DNA from: Phenylobacterium sp.
Lineage (GTDB): Bacteria > Pseudomonadota > Alphaproteobacteria > Caulobacterales > Caulobacteraceae
DNA: 7,222 nt
Direction of reading: 5' to 3'
NCBI GenBank assembly: GCA_025350885.1
Contig: JANXXA010000382.1
Location: forward strand, 1-7,222
A program made the translations under genes and the position numbers. This document shows, piece after piece, positions 1 to 6,382 of this stretch. Position 1 is the stretch's first letter, and every line of letters begins with the position of its first letter. Below the pieces are notes generated by a model. It did not search any database. It was given only the letters and a program-made list of their open reading frames with translations, and was not told where the DNA came from.

Positions 1-502
1 TGAAAGAATAGCGACCGACCCGGCAATACTGATGAACCGCCGCCAGGCCGCTGACCATGACAAAGTCGCCAACGTCCACATGCCCGCCAAGGGTCGCCGA
101 ATGGGCCAGGATCACACTGTCGCCCACCGTGCAGTCGTGGCCGACGTGCGAGGTCGCCATGAACATCCCGTCGTTGCCGACCCGAGTCACCGCCCCGCCC
201 TGCGGCGTGCCGATGTGCATTGTCACATGTTCCCAGATCAGGTTGCGGTCACCGATGATCAGCTCTGTCGGCTCACCCTTGTAGCCGGTGTGATGCGGCG
301 GCCCGCCCAGGTTGGAAAAGTTGCGCACCGTGCAGTCCTGGCCCAGGTGGGTGTGGCCTTCCACCACAACGTGGGTCAAAAGCCGCGTCCGATCGCCGAC
401 CGTCACATGCGGCCCGACGACGGAATAGGGGCCCACGCTGACGTCCTCGCCGAGCTGGGCGCCGGTCTCGATGATCGCTGTCGGATGGATATCGACCGCC
501 AC
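1..502 (-). CDS. lpxA: UDP-N-acetylglucosamine (or diamino-sugar) acyltransferase LpxA, 3' end outside window
   Basis: LpxA catalyses the first step of lipid A synthesis in the cytoplasm, moving a 3-hydroxyacyl chain from ACP to position 3 of a UDP-GlcNAc-type sugar. Translation from GTG at 502 gives 167 residues before the window ends. It opens with HPTAI at 6-10, as in other LpxA proteins, followed by hexapeptide repeats of a left-handed beta helix. The YKGEPT segment is at 74-79. The catalytic histidine is H122 in GHDCTVG (E. coli H125). H119, H141 and H157 (in AVHQY) match E. coli H122, H144 and H160. The start is supported by GGAG at 509-512, six bases before GTG, which directly follows the fabZ stop as TGA-GTG. 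E. coli LpxA has about 262 residues, so roughly a third is missing. Several acceptor-side positions differ from E. coli (W90, I97, H71, G73), so the acceptor could be UDP-GlcNAc3N rather than UDP-GlcNAc. The family call is firm; the acceptor is inferred. Confidence 0.95.
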   Translation of the reverse strand, partial: MAVDIHPTAIIETGAQLGEDVSVGPYSVVGPHVTVGDRTRLLTHVVVEGHTHLGQDCTVRNFSNLGGPPHHTGYKGEPTELIIGDRNLIWEHVTMHIGTPQGGAVTRVGNDGMFMATSHVGHDCTVGDSVILAHSATLGGHVDVGDFVMVSGLAAVHQYCRVGRYSF

Positions 503-973
503 TCAGGTCTCCACGACCATGGCCGCGAATTCCGCCTCGGCACAGACCTTGTCACCGACCAGGGCGCGACCTTTGAACTTGAAGATGTCACTGCGCGCCC
601 GCAGCACCTCGACGACCAGACGGATGACCGCCCCTGGCCGCACCGGGGCGCGGAAGCGGCAATTGTCCAGCGACATGAAGAAGATCGCCTTGCCCCTCAC
701 ATCGACGTCCAGCGATTTGGACATCAGCACCGCTCCGGTCTGGGCCAGCGCCTCGACGATCAGCACGCCCGGCATGACCGGATAGCCCGGGAAGTGACCC
801 TGGAAGAACGGCTCGTTCACCGTCACGCACTTGATGCCGACGATCGATGTGTGCGGAACATAGTCTTCGCAGCGATCGACCAGCAGAAAGGGGTAGCGGT
901 GTGGGATGCGGGCGAGGATTTCGGTGATGTCGATCTCGCTGGGCGCCTCGCTCACCGGCGCCTTGCGGCTCAT
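503..973 (-). CDS. fabZ: (3R)-hydroxyacyl-ACP dehydratase FabZ
   Basis: FabZ dehydrates 3-hydroxyacyl-ACP to trans-2-enoyl-ACP in type II fatty acid synthesis in the cytoplasm. It competes with LpxA and LpxD for the same 3-hydroxyacyl-ACP. The 156-residue product has the hotdog-fold signature: PHRYPFLLVDR at 24-34, then GHFPGYPVMPGVL at 59-71 and EALAQ at 74-78. Catalytic residues by homology are H60 and E74. The length suits the family (about 140-160 residues), with a short variable N-terminus. I chose ATG at 973 because GGGAG lies eight bases upstream and it gives the usual ATGA overlap with the lpxD stop. The frame is open to another ATG at 1012, but that would add 13 residues unlike the family and run further into lpxD. 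The stop abuts the lpxA GTG, so lpxD, fabZ and lpxA are probably translationally coupled. Confidence 0.97.
   Translation of the reverse strand: MSRKAPVSEAPSEIDITEILARIPHRYPFLLVDRCEDYVPHTSIVGIKCVTVNEPFFQGHFPGYPVMPGVLIVEALAQTGAVLMSKSLDVDVRGKAIFFMSLDNCRFRAPVRPGAVIRLVVEVLRARSDIFKFKGRALVGDKVCAEAEFAAMVVET
509..512 (-). promoter_or_regulatory. lpxA ribosome binding site supporting a GTG start
   Basis: On the minus strand GGAG lies within the last fabZ codons, six bases before GTG at 502. The arrangement GGAG-ACCTGA-GTG places the fabZ stop between the site and the lpxA start. No nearby in-frame ATG would give a better match to the family N-terminus, so the GTG start is well supported. Confidence 0.7.
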
Positions 974-1986
974 ACGTCCTTCTCCCTGCGGTCCGCCATC
1001 CTTGACAGCCAAGCTACCTCACGCATCCAGCGACGGATCGGCTTGGCGGGATAACCAGCCCACGTCTCCCCGGCCGGTACGTCCCTGATAACGCCCGCGC
1101 CGGCGCCGATCCGCGCGCCGTCGCCAATGGTGATGTGGTCAGCCACCCCGGCGCGCCCTCCAAACTGGACGCCGTCACCAATGACGACGCTGCCGGAAAT
1201 CCCCGTGTGGGCGGCCAGGGCGCAGTTACGCCCGACACGGACGTTGTGTCCAATCTGCACCTGGTTGTCGATCTTGGTGTTCTCGCCAATCACGGTGTCA
1301 TGGAAGGCGCCGCGGTCGATGCAGGTGTTGGCGCCGATACTCACCCCGTCCTGAATGATCACCCGCCCGAGTTGCGGGATGTCGATCAGGCCCGTGGCGC
1401 CGACGGTGGCGCCGAACCCCGGTTCACCGATCACCGCGCCCGCCAGGATGCGGACCCGGTCGCCGATCAGGGCAAAGCCGAGAGTGACGTTGGCGGCGAT
1501 CTCGCAGTCGCGACCGATGGTGACGCCCGGGCCGATCGCCGTGTTGGCGCCAATGCGCGAACCGCGGCCGATCCGGGCGCCATCGCCCACCACGACACCC
1601 GGTCCCAGCTCGACACCGGGTTCCAGGCTGGCGTTGGCGGCGATCGCGGTCTTGCCCGATGAAAGTCGCGGCTGATGCAGACGCGTAGCCGCCAGGGCGT
1701 AGGCGCGCTGCGGCGACGCTGTGACCAGGGCGGCGCAGCCTGCCGGCAACGATCCCTGACCGCTCGCCTCAACGAAACAGGCCCCCGCCGCCGTCTCGTG
1801 CGCCTGCGAAAGCCGCTTGCGGTCGCTGACAAATGTGACGGTCTCGGCCGTCGCGGAATCCAGCACCGAAACGGCGCGCACCTCTCGGTTCGCGGTAGCC
1901 GGATCTACCACGACCGCGCCCGTCAACGCCGCCAACTCAGCCAGCGTGACGGGGCCCAGGTCTTCAAAGAACCGCGGATCGGGCAT
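970..1986 (-). CDS. lpxD: UDP-3-O-(3-hydroxyacyl)glucosamine N-acyltransferase LpxD
   Basis: LpxD carries out the third step of lipid A synthesis, adding a 3-hydroxyacyl chain from ACP to the free 2-amino group made by LpxC. The 338-residue product has all three parts of the family (E. coli LpxD is 341). Residues 1 to about 110 are the uridine-binding domain. From about 113 to 305 there are hexapeptide repeats, and a C-terminal helical segment (about 316-338) ends in REKDV. The catalytic histidine is H247 in VQIGHNVRVG (E. coli H239). H284 in VADHITIG matches E. coli H276. The signature DRGAFHDTVIG is at 224-234 and TKIDNQVQIGHN at 237-248. Start ATG 1986 gives the N-terminus MPDPRFFEDLG, and no start codon lies in frame between it and the GGAGGA upstream. 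The gene sits 33 bases after the chaperone gene and overlaps fabZ by four bases. Confidence 0.97.
   Translation of the reverse strand: MPDPRFFEDLGPVTLAELAALTGAVVVDPATANREVRAVSVLDSATAETVTFVSDRKRLSQAHETAAGACFVEASGQGSLPAGCAALVTASPQRAYALAATRLHQPRLSSGKTAIAANASLEPGVELGPGVVVGDGARIGRGSRIGANTAIGPGVTIGRDCEIAANVTLGFALIGDRVRILAGAVIGEPGFGATVGATGLIDIPQLGRVIIQDGVSIGANTCIDRGAFHDTVIGENTKIDNQVQIGHNVRVGRNCALAAHTGISGSVVIGDGVQFGGRAGVADHITIGDGARIGAGAGVIRDVPAGETWAGYPAKPIRRWMREVAWLSRMADRREKDV
977..986 (-). promoter_or_regulatory. fabZ ribosome binding site that decides the start
   Basis: Read on the minus strand, the 3' end of lpxD contains GGGAGAAGGA. Its GGGAG part lies eight bases before ATG at 973. This favours that start over the in-frame ATG at 1012. 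The site is inside lpxD coding sequence, as expected for overlapping genes in one operon. Confidence 0.75.
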
Positions 1987-2019
1987 GACGTGCGGCGATC
2001 CGCGTCCTCCGAGCGTTGG
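1987..2019. other. Intergenic gap between skp-like gene and lpxD
   Basis: This 33-base gap is the largest in the window. Read on the minus strand it holds a strong purine-rich GGAGGA (2005-2010), but 18 bases before the lpxD ATG, further than the usual 5-10. I see no hairpin long enough for a terminator and no convincing promoter. The lpxD transcript is most likely a continuation of the upstream operon. Confidence 0.5.
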
Positions 2020-2691
2020 CTATTTCTTGGCGGGCGCCGCCGGCCGAGGCGTGGACGGCGTCTGCACGATAGGCGGCGCGCCGCCGGGCGCGGCGGCCTG
2101 GGGCTGGTCAAGGCGCTCGCGATCAAAGGCGAACTGGGTGATCTTGGCGTTCAGGGCGGTCACCACCTGCGGGGTAATGTCCATGGCCGGATTGAACATG
2201 ATGCCCAGGACGGCGCTGTGTTGGATCAGGATCGCGCAGCCCTTCTGCTGGTAGGCCTGGCGGACCGGCTGCTCGGCTTCCTGCAGTACGCGGCCGACCG
2301 CCTTCTGCTCGGTCAGCTGCAATTCGCGTTCGCGGGTCTGGACCTTGCGGTTCAGCGCATTACCCTTGACCTGGATCTGGGCCGCACGTTGCTCAAGCGT
2401 CGATTGATCGAGGGTCGCGCGCTGCGCATCGAGCGCCTTGGCCTCGCTCTGCAGCGCGGTGTTCTCGCCACTGACCTCGGCATTGGCCTGCTGCTGGATC
2501 TGTTGGAGCCGGGTCTGCAGGAACTTGCCGACGGTCGAGCCGCCGACCACCTGTTCGAGGTTGACCACGCACAGCCCGGCGATCGGTGCGCCGTGGGTCA
2601 CGGCCGGCGGGGCAGCTTGGGCCAAGGCAATGGACCCCGCGCTCAGGGCGGTGGCGGCGCAGAGGCCAGCAGCGAGAAATTTGAAAGTCAT
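2020..2691 (-). CDS. skp: OmpH/Skp family periplasmic chaperone with extended C-terminal tail
   Basis: Skp (OmpH) is a trimeric periplasmic holdase that binds unfolded outer-membrane proteins and delivers them towards the BAM complex. The 223-residue product has a signal peptide (MTFKF, then a hydrophobic Ala-rich stretch, likely cut after A24 or A26). The first body strand is AGLCVVNLEQVV at 38-49. A long Gln/Glu/Lys/Arg-rich helical region at about 53-147 fits the two coiled-coil tentacle arms. The body then returns with GCAILIQHSAVLG at 151-163 and the NPAMDITPQVV motif at 167-177, matching the DIT segment near the end of E. coli Skp. After about 196 a Pro/Ala-rich tail ends in AKK. E. coli Skp is 161 residues, so the tail and a longer N-terminus explain the extra length. 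There are two mature cysteines, C41 and C152. AGGA at 2697-2700 overlaps the bamA stop, five bases before the start. The position right after bamA is typical. Confidence 0.9.
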   Translation of the reverse strand: MTFKFLAAGLCAATALSAGSIALAQAAPPAVTHGAPIAGLCVVNLEQVVGGSTVGKFLQTRLQQIQQQANAEVSGENTALQSEAKALDAQRATLDQSTLEQRAAQIQVKGNALNRKVQTRERELQLTEQKAVGRVLQEAEQPVRQAYQQKGCAILIQHSAVLGIMFNPAMDITPQVVTALNAKITQFAFDRERLDQPQAAAPGGAPPIVQTPSTPRPAAPAKK

Positions 2692-2696
2692 GTGAG

Positions 2697-2700
2697 TCCT
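2697..2700 (-). promoter_or_regulatory. skp-like gene ribosome binding site overlapping the bamA stop
   Basis: On the minus strand the bamA stop TAG is part of TAGGA, followed by five bases and the chaperone ATG at 2691. The overlap suggests ribosomes finishing bamA can restart on the chaperone gene, keeping the two products in step. Confidence 0.6.
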
Positions 2701-5137
2701 AGAATCTTGTTGCGGTTGAGAATTTGAACGTCTCGGTCTTGTCGTAGTCCTGCTTGACCAGGATCTGACTGAAGTCGAACCGGATCGGACCCATGGGTGA
2801 TTTCCAGAAGATGCTCAGGCCGGCCGAAGCACGCAGCCCAAGCTCGTCCTTGATCAACGGGTCGGTGACCCTGAGGCCGGTAGCGGGGTTGAAGGATTTC
2901 TTGTCGAAATCATCCAGCAGACCGAGCGTGCCGACAGCCGTAAACAGCGCGGCCTTGATACCGTACTGCTCGGGCAGGAACGTCGGCACCGTCAACTCGA
3001 TATTGCTGATCGCGTAGGCCTTGCCGCCCAGCGCATCGGTGCGGCCCAGGTTCAGGTCACGCGGGCCGATGCCGGCGGTCTGGAAACCGCGGAAACTGTT
3101 GCCGCCTTTGAAGAAGCGATCGTTGATCCGGACGTGATCGCCGCCCCAGCCGCCGACAAAACCGGCCTCGCCGACGACGCTCAGAATGAAGGTCTTGTTG
3201 AACCCGTGGTACCAGCCCGCATCGCCCTCGCTCTTGAGGTACTTCACGGCGCCGCCCAGACCCGCGAAGTCCTGGTTCATCTGGAAATAGTAGCCGCGGG
3301 TTGGGTTGATGGCGTCGTTTCGCCGGTCGAGGCGATAGCCGTAGCCGACCAGGGACGTCAGGAACGAGCCTCTCTGGTCGCAGAGCGCGGGCGACACCAG
3401 CAAGCTGCCGGTGACGCAGAAGGACGGGTCGATCTGAACATCGTCCTGGCGGATCGTGTAGCGCACCGAGCCGGTCGAATTCAGGCTGAGCGGGAAACTC
3501 AGCCGCACCCCGGTGCCCAGCGTGGTGGTCTTGTAGGCCGAATACCGGGTCAGGTCGTAGCTGTAGTAATAGGCGTCGTAGCCGGCGGCGAGGTCGCGGC
3601 CAAGGAACCGCGGCTCGGTGAACGAGAAATCCACGCTCTTGCGCAGGGATCCCAGCGAGATGCGGGCGCGCGCATTCTCGCCGCGGCCGCGGAAGTTTCG
3701 CTCGGTGATCCCAAGGTCGATGACCAGTTGATCGACGGAGGAATAGCCGGCGCTGAACGACAGCTCGCCGGTGGGCTGTTCCTCGACCTTCACCTGAAGA
3801 CCGGTGCGATCCGGGGCCGACCCCGGGATTTCGGTGATATCGACGTTCTTGAAAAACCCCAGAGCGCGGATCTGGTTCTTTGACCGATCCACCAGCACCC
3901 GGTTGTAGGCATCGCCCTCGGCGACGTTCATCTCGCGCCGGATCACATAGTCGAGCGTCCGGGTGTTGCCGACCACGTCGATCCGATCGACGTAGACGCG
4001 CGGGCCCTCCTTCACCTGGAAGGTGACGTCCACTGTGCCGGACGCCCGGTTCGGCGTGTAGCGCGGCCGGACATCGACGAAGGCGAAGCCCGCGGCCCCG
4101 GCGGCAAAGGTCAGAGCGTCACTTGCCTGCTCGATCCGCTCGTCCTGATAGATGTCACCCTTCCGGAACGGCACCAGGGACGCCAGGATAATCTTGTCGA
4201 GTTTTTTGAGTTCTGTTTCGACCTCAATCTTACCGAATTTGTATTCCGGCCCTTCGTCGATCGTATAGGTGATCACAAAACCGTTTTTGTCGGGCGACAG
4301 TTCAGCAACTGCGGAGGAAACGCGGAAATCGTAGTAGCCGCGGTTGCGATAGTATTTCCTCAGCTGCTCTTTGTCGTACTCCAGCCGGTCAGGGTCATAG
4401 TTGGCATTGGTCGAGAAGAATTTGTACCAGTGCGTCTGCTCGGTCACGACCACGTCGCGCAGGTCGTTGTCGGAGAATGCTTTGTTGCCCAGGAAGTTGA
4501 CCCGCAGCACGCCACTCTTGGGACCTTCATCGATCTTGAAGATCAGATCGACCCGCTTTTGCGGGAGCTCGACGATCTGCGGCGTCACGGTCGCTGAAAT
4601 CCGGCCCGACCGCCGATAGAGTTCAACAATCCGTCCCACGTCGGTCTGTGCCTTGGCGCGGGTGAAGATGCCGCGCGGGCGGACGGTGACCTCGTCGCGC
4701 AGTTTGTCTTCCTTGATCCCGGAATTACCCTCGAACAGCACGCGGTTGATGATCGGGTTTTCGACGATGGTGATGACCAGGTCGCCCTGGTTGAAGTCGA
4801 TCTTGACGTCGGAAAACAGATCCGTCCGAAACAGCGACTTCAGCGCCGCATCGATCTTCGCCGCGTCGATGGTCTCGCCTGCCGAGATCGGCAGGTAGGA
4901 AATCACTGTCGCGGGCTCGATCCGCTCGTTGCCCTTCACCAGGATGCGCTGAACGACGCCGGTCTGGATCGCCACGGCGGCGAGGGGCAAAGCTCGGGCT
5001 GGCGCCGTGGCCACCGGCGCTGGATCCTGGGCCAGCGCGACTCCAGGCGTCGCCAGGGCCGTGGAGGCCAGAAGACCGGCGAGACCGGAAGCTAGCGCAG
5101 CGCTGCGGGCGCGGTGTCGGTGCATCGAATCAGCCAT
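2699..5137 (-). CDS. bamA: Outer membrane protein assembly factor BamA (Omp85)
   Basis: BamA is the essential core of the BAM complex, which folds beta-barrel proteins into the outer membrane. The 812-residue product matches E. coli BamA in length (810). The signal peptide covers about 1-36 (basic RHRARS, hydrophobic core, ALA before the cut). Residues 37-60 are an Ala/Pro-rich linker. Five POTRA domains follow at roughly 61-128, 129-205, 208-296, 299-377 and 380-455. The repeated boundaries show as IDEGP (202-206, 293-297) and KEGPRVYVDRI (376-386). The barrel runs from about 456 to 812, with ITERNFRGRGE at 477-487 and the loop 6 signature FRGF at 682-685 in GGNSFRGF. It ends in phenylalanine, as barrels that BAM recognises usually do. 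C574 and C586 flank a predicted outside loop. M5 is an alternative start; neither has a clear Shine-Dalgarno. The gene is 17 bases after rseP and 7 before the skp-like gene. Confidence 0.98.
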   Translation of the reverse strand: MADSMHRHRARSAALASGLAGLLASTALATPGVALAQDPAPVATAPARALPLAAVAIQTGVVQRILVKGNERIEPATVISYLPISAGETIDAAKIDAALKSLFRTDLFSDVKIDFNQGDLVITIVENPIINRVLFEGNSGIKEDKLRDEVTVRPRGIFTRAKAQTDVGRIVELYRRSGRISATVTPQIVELPQKRVDLIFKIDEGPKSGVLRVNFLGNKAFSDNDLRDVVVTEQTHWYKFFSTNANYDPDRLEYDKEQLRKYYRNRGYYDFRVSSAVAELSPDKNGFVITYTIDEGPEYKFGKIEVETELKKLDKIILASLVPFRKGDIYQDERIEQASDALTFAAGAAGFAFVDVRPRYTPNRASGTVDVTFQVKEGPRVYVDRIDVVGNTRTLDYVIRREMNVAEGDAYNRVLVDRSKNQIRALGFFKNVDITEIPGSAPDRTGLQVKVEEQPTGELSFSAGYSSVDQLVIDLGITERNFRGRGENARARISLGSLRKSVDFSFTEPRFLGRDLAAGYDAYYYSYDLTRYSAYKTTTLGTGVRLSFPLSLNSTGSVRYTIRQDDVQIDPSFCVTGSLLVSPALCDQRGSFLTSLVGYGYRLDRRNDAINPTRGYYFQMNQDFAGLGGAVKYLKSEGDAGWYHGFNKTFILSVVGEAGFVGGWGGDHVRINDRFFKGGNSFRGFQTAGIGPRDLNLGRTDALGGKAYAISNIELTVPTFLPEQYGIKAALFTAVGTLGLLDDFDKKSFNPATGLRVTDPLIKDELGLRASAGLSIFWKSPMGPIRFDFSQILVKQDYDKTETFKFSTATRF

Positions 5138-5154
5138 TTGGGAAAAGTCGGGGG

Positions 5155-6366
5155 CTAGGAGAATAGCCCGCCGATGAAATTGAACACATGCAGCCGCTGC
5201 AGATCGTTCCAGGTGGCGAACAACATCAATCCGAGAACCAGCGCAAGGCCTACGCGATACCCTGCCGCCTGAACCTTGGCAGCAAGTGGGCGGCGCGCCA
5301 CAGCTTCATAGGCATAGAACAGCAGGTGTCCCCCATCGAGCACGGGAATCGGCAGCAGATTGAGAAATCCGATGCCCACCGAGATATTGGCCACCAGGGT
5401 CAGGATCGTCAGCAAGCCGTTCAGAGCGACGATGCCGAAATTGCTGGAACTGGCTGACGTCTGTTTCGCCAGGTCACCGGAGATCTGGGCCATGCCCAGC
5501 GGTCCGGAAATCTGATCGGCCGTCTCGCGGCCGCCGAGCATCCGCCCAATGTAGAAGACCGTGGTCGTCACCACATCACGGGTCTCGACAATACCGCCGG
5601 CCAGGGCCGCCACCGGCCCATAGCGCTGCATCGTCGGCCGGGTGTCGGTAAAGGCCAGTTGCAGGCGACCCAGCTGATGAAACCGCCCGACACCGTCCTC
5701 GACCGGCCCGCGCTGCGGGGTGGCAGTCACCTCCAGCCGTTGACCTTGGCGATCGATAACGAAGGGAATCGGCACCCCGGTCCGCAGGATGATCAGCTGC
5801 TTCACATCGCCAAAATACTTTACTGGCCTGCCGTCCGCTTTGACGATTACGTCTCCGGCCAGGAACCCGGCGCGGGCCGCCGGACCGCCGGGTGTGACGG
5901 ACTTGATCCGCGCCGGCCCGATCGGCTCGCCGACGGTCATCAGCAGGACCGCGAATATGGTGATCGCCAGCAGGAAGTTGGCGAAGGGACCCGCCGCACT
6001 GATCACCGCGCGCTGCCACAGCGGCTTGAAATGATAGTAACGCCTGAGCGCCACCGGTCCCTCGCGCGCCAGAACCTCGCGGCGCATCGCCTCCAGATCG
6101 TTCTGGTCCGGCACGCTGGCGGCGTTTTCGTCGCCGGCAAAGCGCACGAACCCGCCGATCGGCGCCCAGCCGATGCGCCATTCGACCCCATCGTGGTCGG
6201 TCCAGTGGGCCAGGGCCTTGCCGAAGCCGATGGAGAACTGATCGATCTTGGTGCCCAGCCACTTGGCGGCCAGGAAATGGCCGAACTCGTGGACCGTCAC
6301 GACGACGCCCACCACCAATAGAAACGGCAGAATGTAGAACAGGATATTCGCCAGAAATCCGGACAT
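5155..6366 (-). CDS. rseP: RseP/MmpA-type site-2 protease (M50 zinc metalloprotease)
   Basis: RseP cuts substrates within the inner membrane. In E. coli it releases sigma-E by cleaving RseA; in Caulobacter the homologue MmpA cleaves the polarity factor PodJ. The 403-residue product starts MSGFLANILFY. A first membrane segment at about 4-25 runs into the zinc motif HEFGH at 26-30. A second membrane segment spans about 123-145. One PDZ domain covers about 151-217 (TPGGPAARAGFLAGDVI). Near the C-terminus, NLLPIPVLDGGHLLF at 336-350 carries the LDG motif, whose aspartate (D344) is the third zinc ligand. A last hydrophobic segment lies at about 370-385. E. coli RseP is about 450 residues with two PDZ domains; a single PDZ fits alphaproteobacterial members. 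I chose ATG 6366 because GGAG lies at 6378-6381, eleven bases upstream. The in-frame ATG at 6429 would add 21 polar residues inside dxr. The substrate cannot be read from this window. Confidence 0.95.
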   Translation of the reverse strand: MSGFLANILFYILPFLLVVGVVVTVHEFGHFLAAKWLGTKIDQFSIGFGKALAHWTDHDGVEWRIGWAPIGGFVRFAGDENAASVPDQNDLEAMRREVLAREGPVALRRYYHFKPLWQRAVISAAGPFANFLLAITIFAVLLMTVGEPIGPARIKSVTPGGPAARAGFLAGDVIVKADGRPVKYFGDVKQLIILRTGVPIPFVIDRQGQRLEVTATPQRGPVEDGVGRFHQLGRLQLAFTDTRPTMQRYGPVAALAGGIVETRDVVTTTVFYIGRMLGGRETADQISGPLGMAQISGDLAKQTSASSSNFGIVALNGLLTILTLVANISVGIGFLNLLPIPVLDGGHLLFYAYEAVARRPLAAKVQAAGYRVGLALVLGLMLFATWNDLQRLHVFNFIGGLFS

Positions 6367-6377
6367 CGATTGGGCTA

Positions 6378-6381
6378 CTCC
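6378..6381 (-). promoter_or_regulatory. rseP ribosome binding site
   Basis: On the minus strand GGAG follows just after the dxr stop TGA (6383-6385) and lies eleven bases before ATG at 6366. The spacing is slightly long but supports this start over the upstream ATG at 6429. Confidence 0.5.
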
Positions 6382-6382
6382 A

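Noticed and set aside
974..1012. Longer fabZ start at ATG 1012
   Set aside because: It adds 13 residues unlike the family and a longer overlap with lpxD, while ATG 973 has a good Shine-Dalgarno and an ATGA overlap.
32..1054. Plus-strand open frame of 340 codons antisense to lpxA, fabZ and lpxD
   Set aside because: The translation is rich in His, Arg and Asp with no recognisable domain. It lies opposite three clear genes, and such frames are common in GC-rich DNA with strong third-position bias.
1060..1640. Repeated GGC/GCC-rich units in lpxD that look like a DNA repeat array
   Set aside because: These are the six-residue repeats of the left-handed beta helix; the DNA periodicity follows from the protein fold and the units are not near-identical.
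1675..2727. Plus-strand open frame of 350 codons antisense to lpxD and the skp-like gene
   Set aside because: Arg/Gly/Leu-rich translation with no family signature, spanning a gene boundary on the other strand; a shadow of GC-rich coding.
3134..3883. Plus-strand open frame of 249 codons antisense to bamA
   Set aside because: No recognisable motifs, and it lies wholly opposite the BamA barrel and its strong family match.
5576..6321. Overlapping open frames on both strands within rseP
   Set aside because: Both translations are low-complexity Arg/Gly/Ala or Asp/Arg/His-rich, while the rseP frame carries HEFGH, a PDZ domain and the LDG motif.
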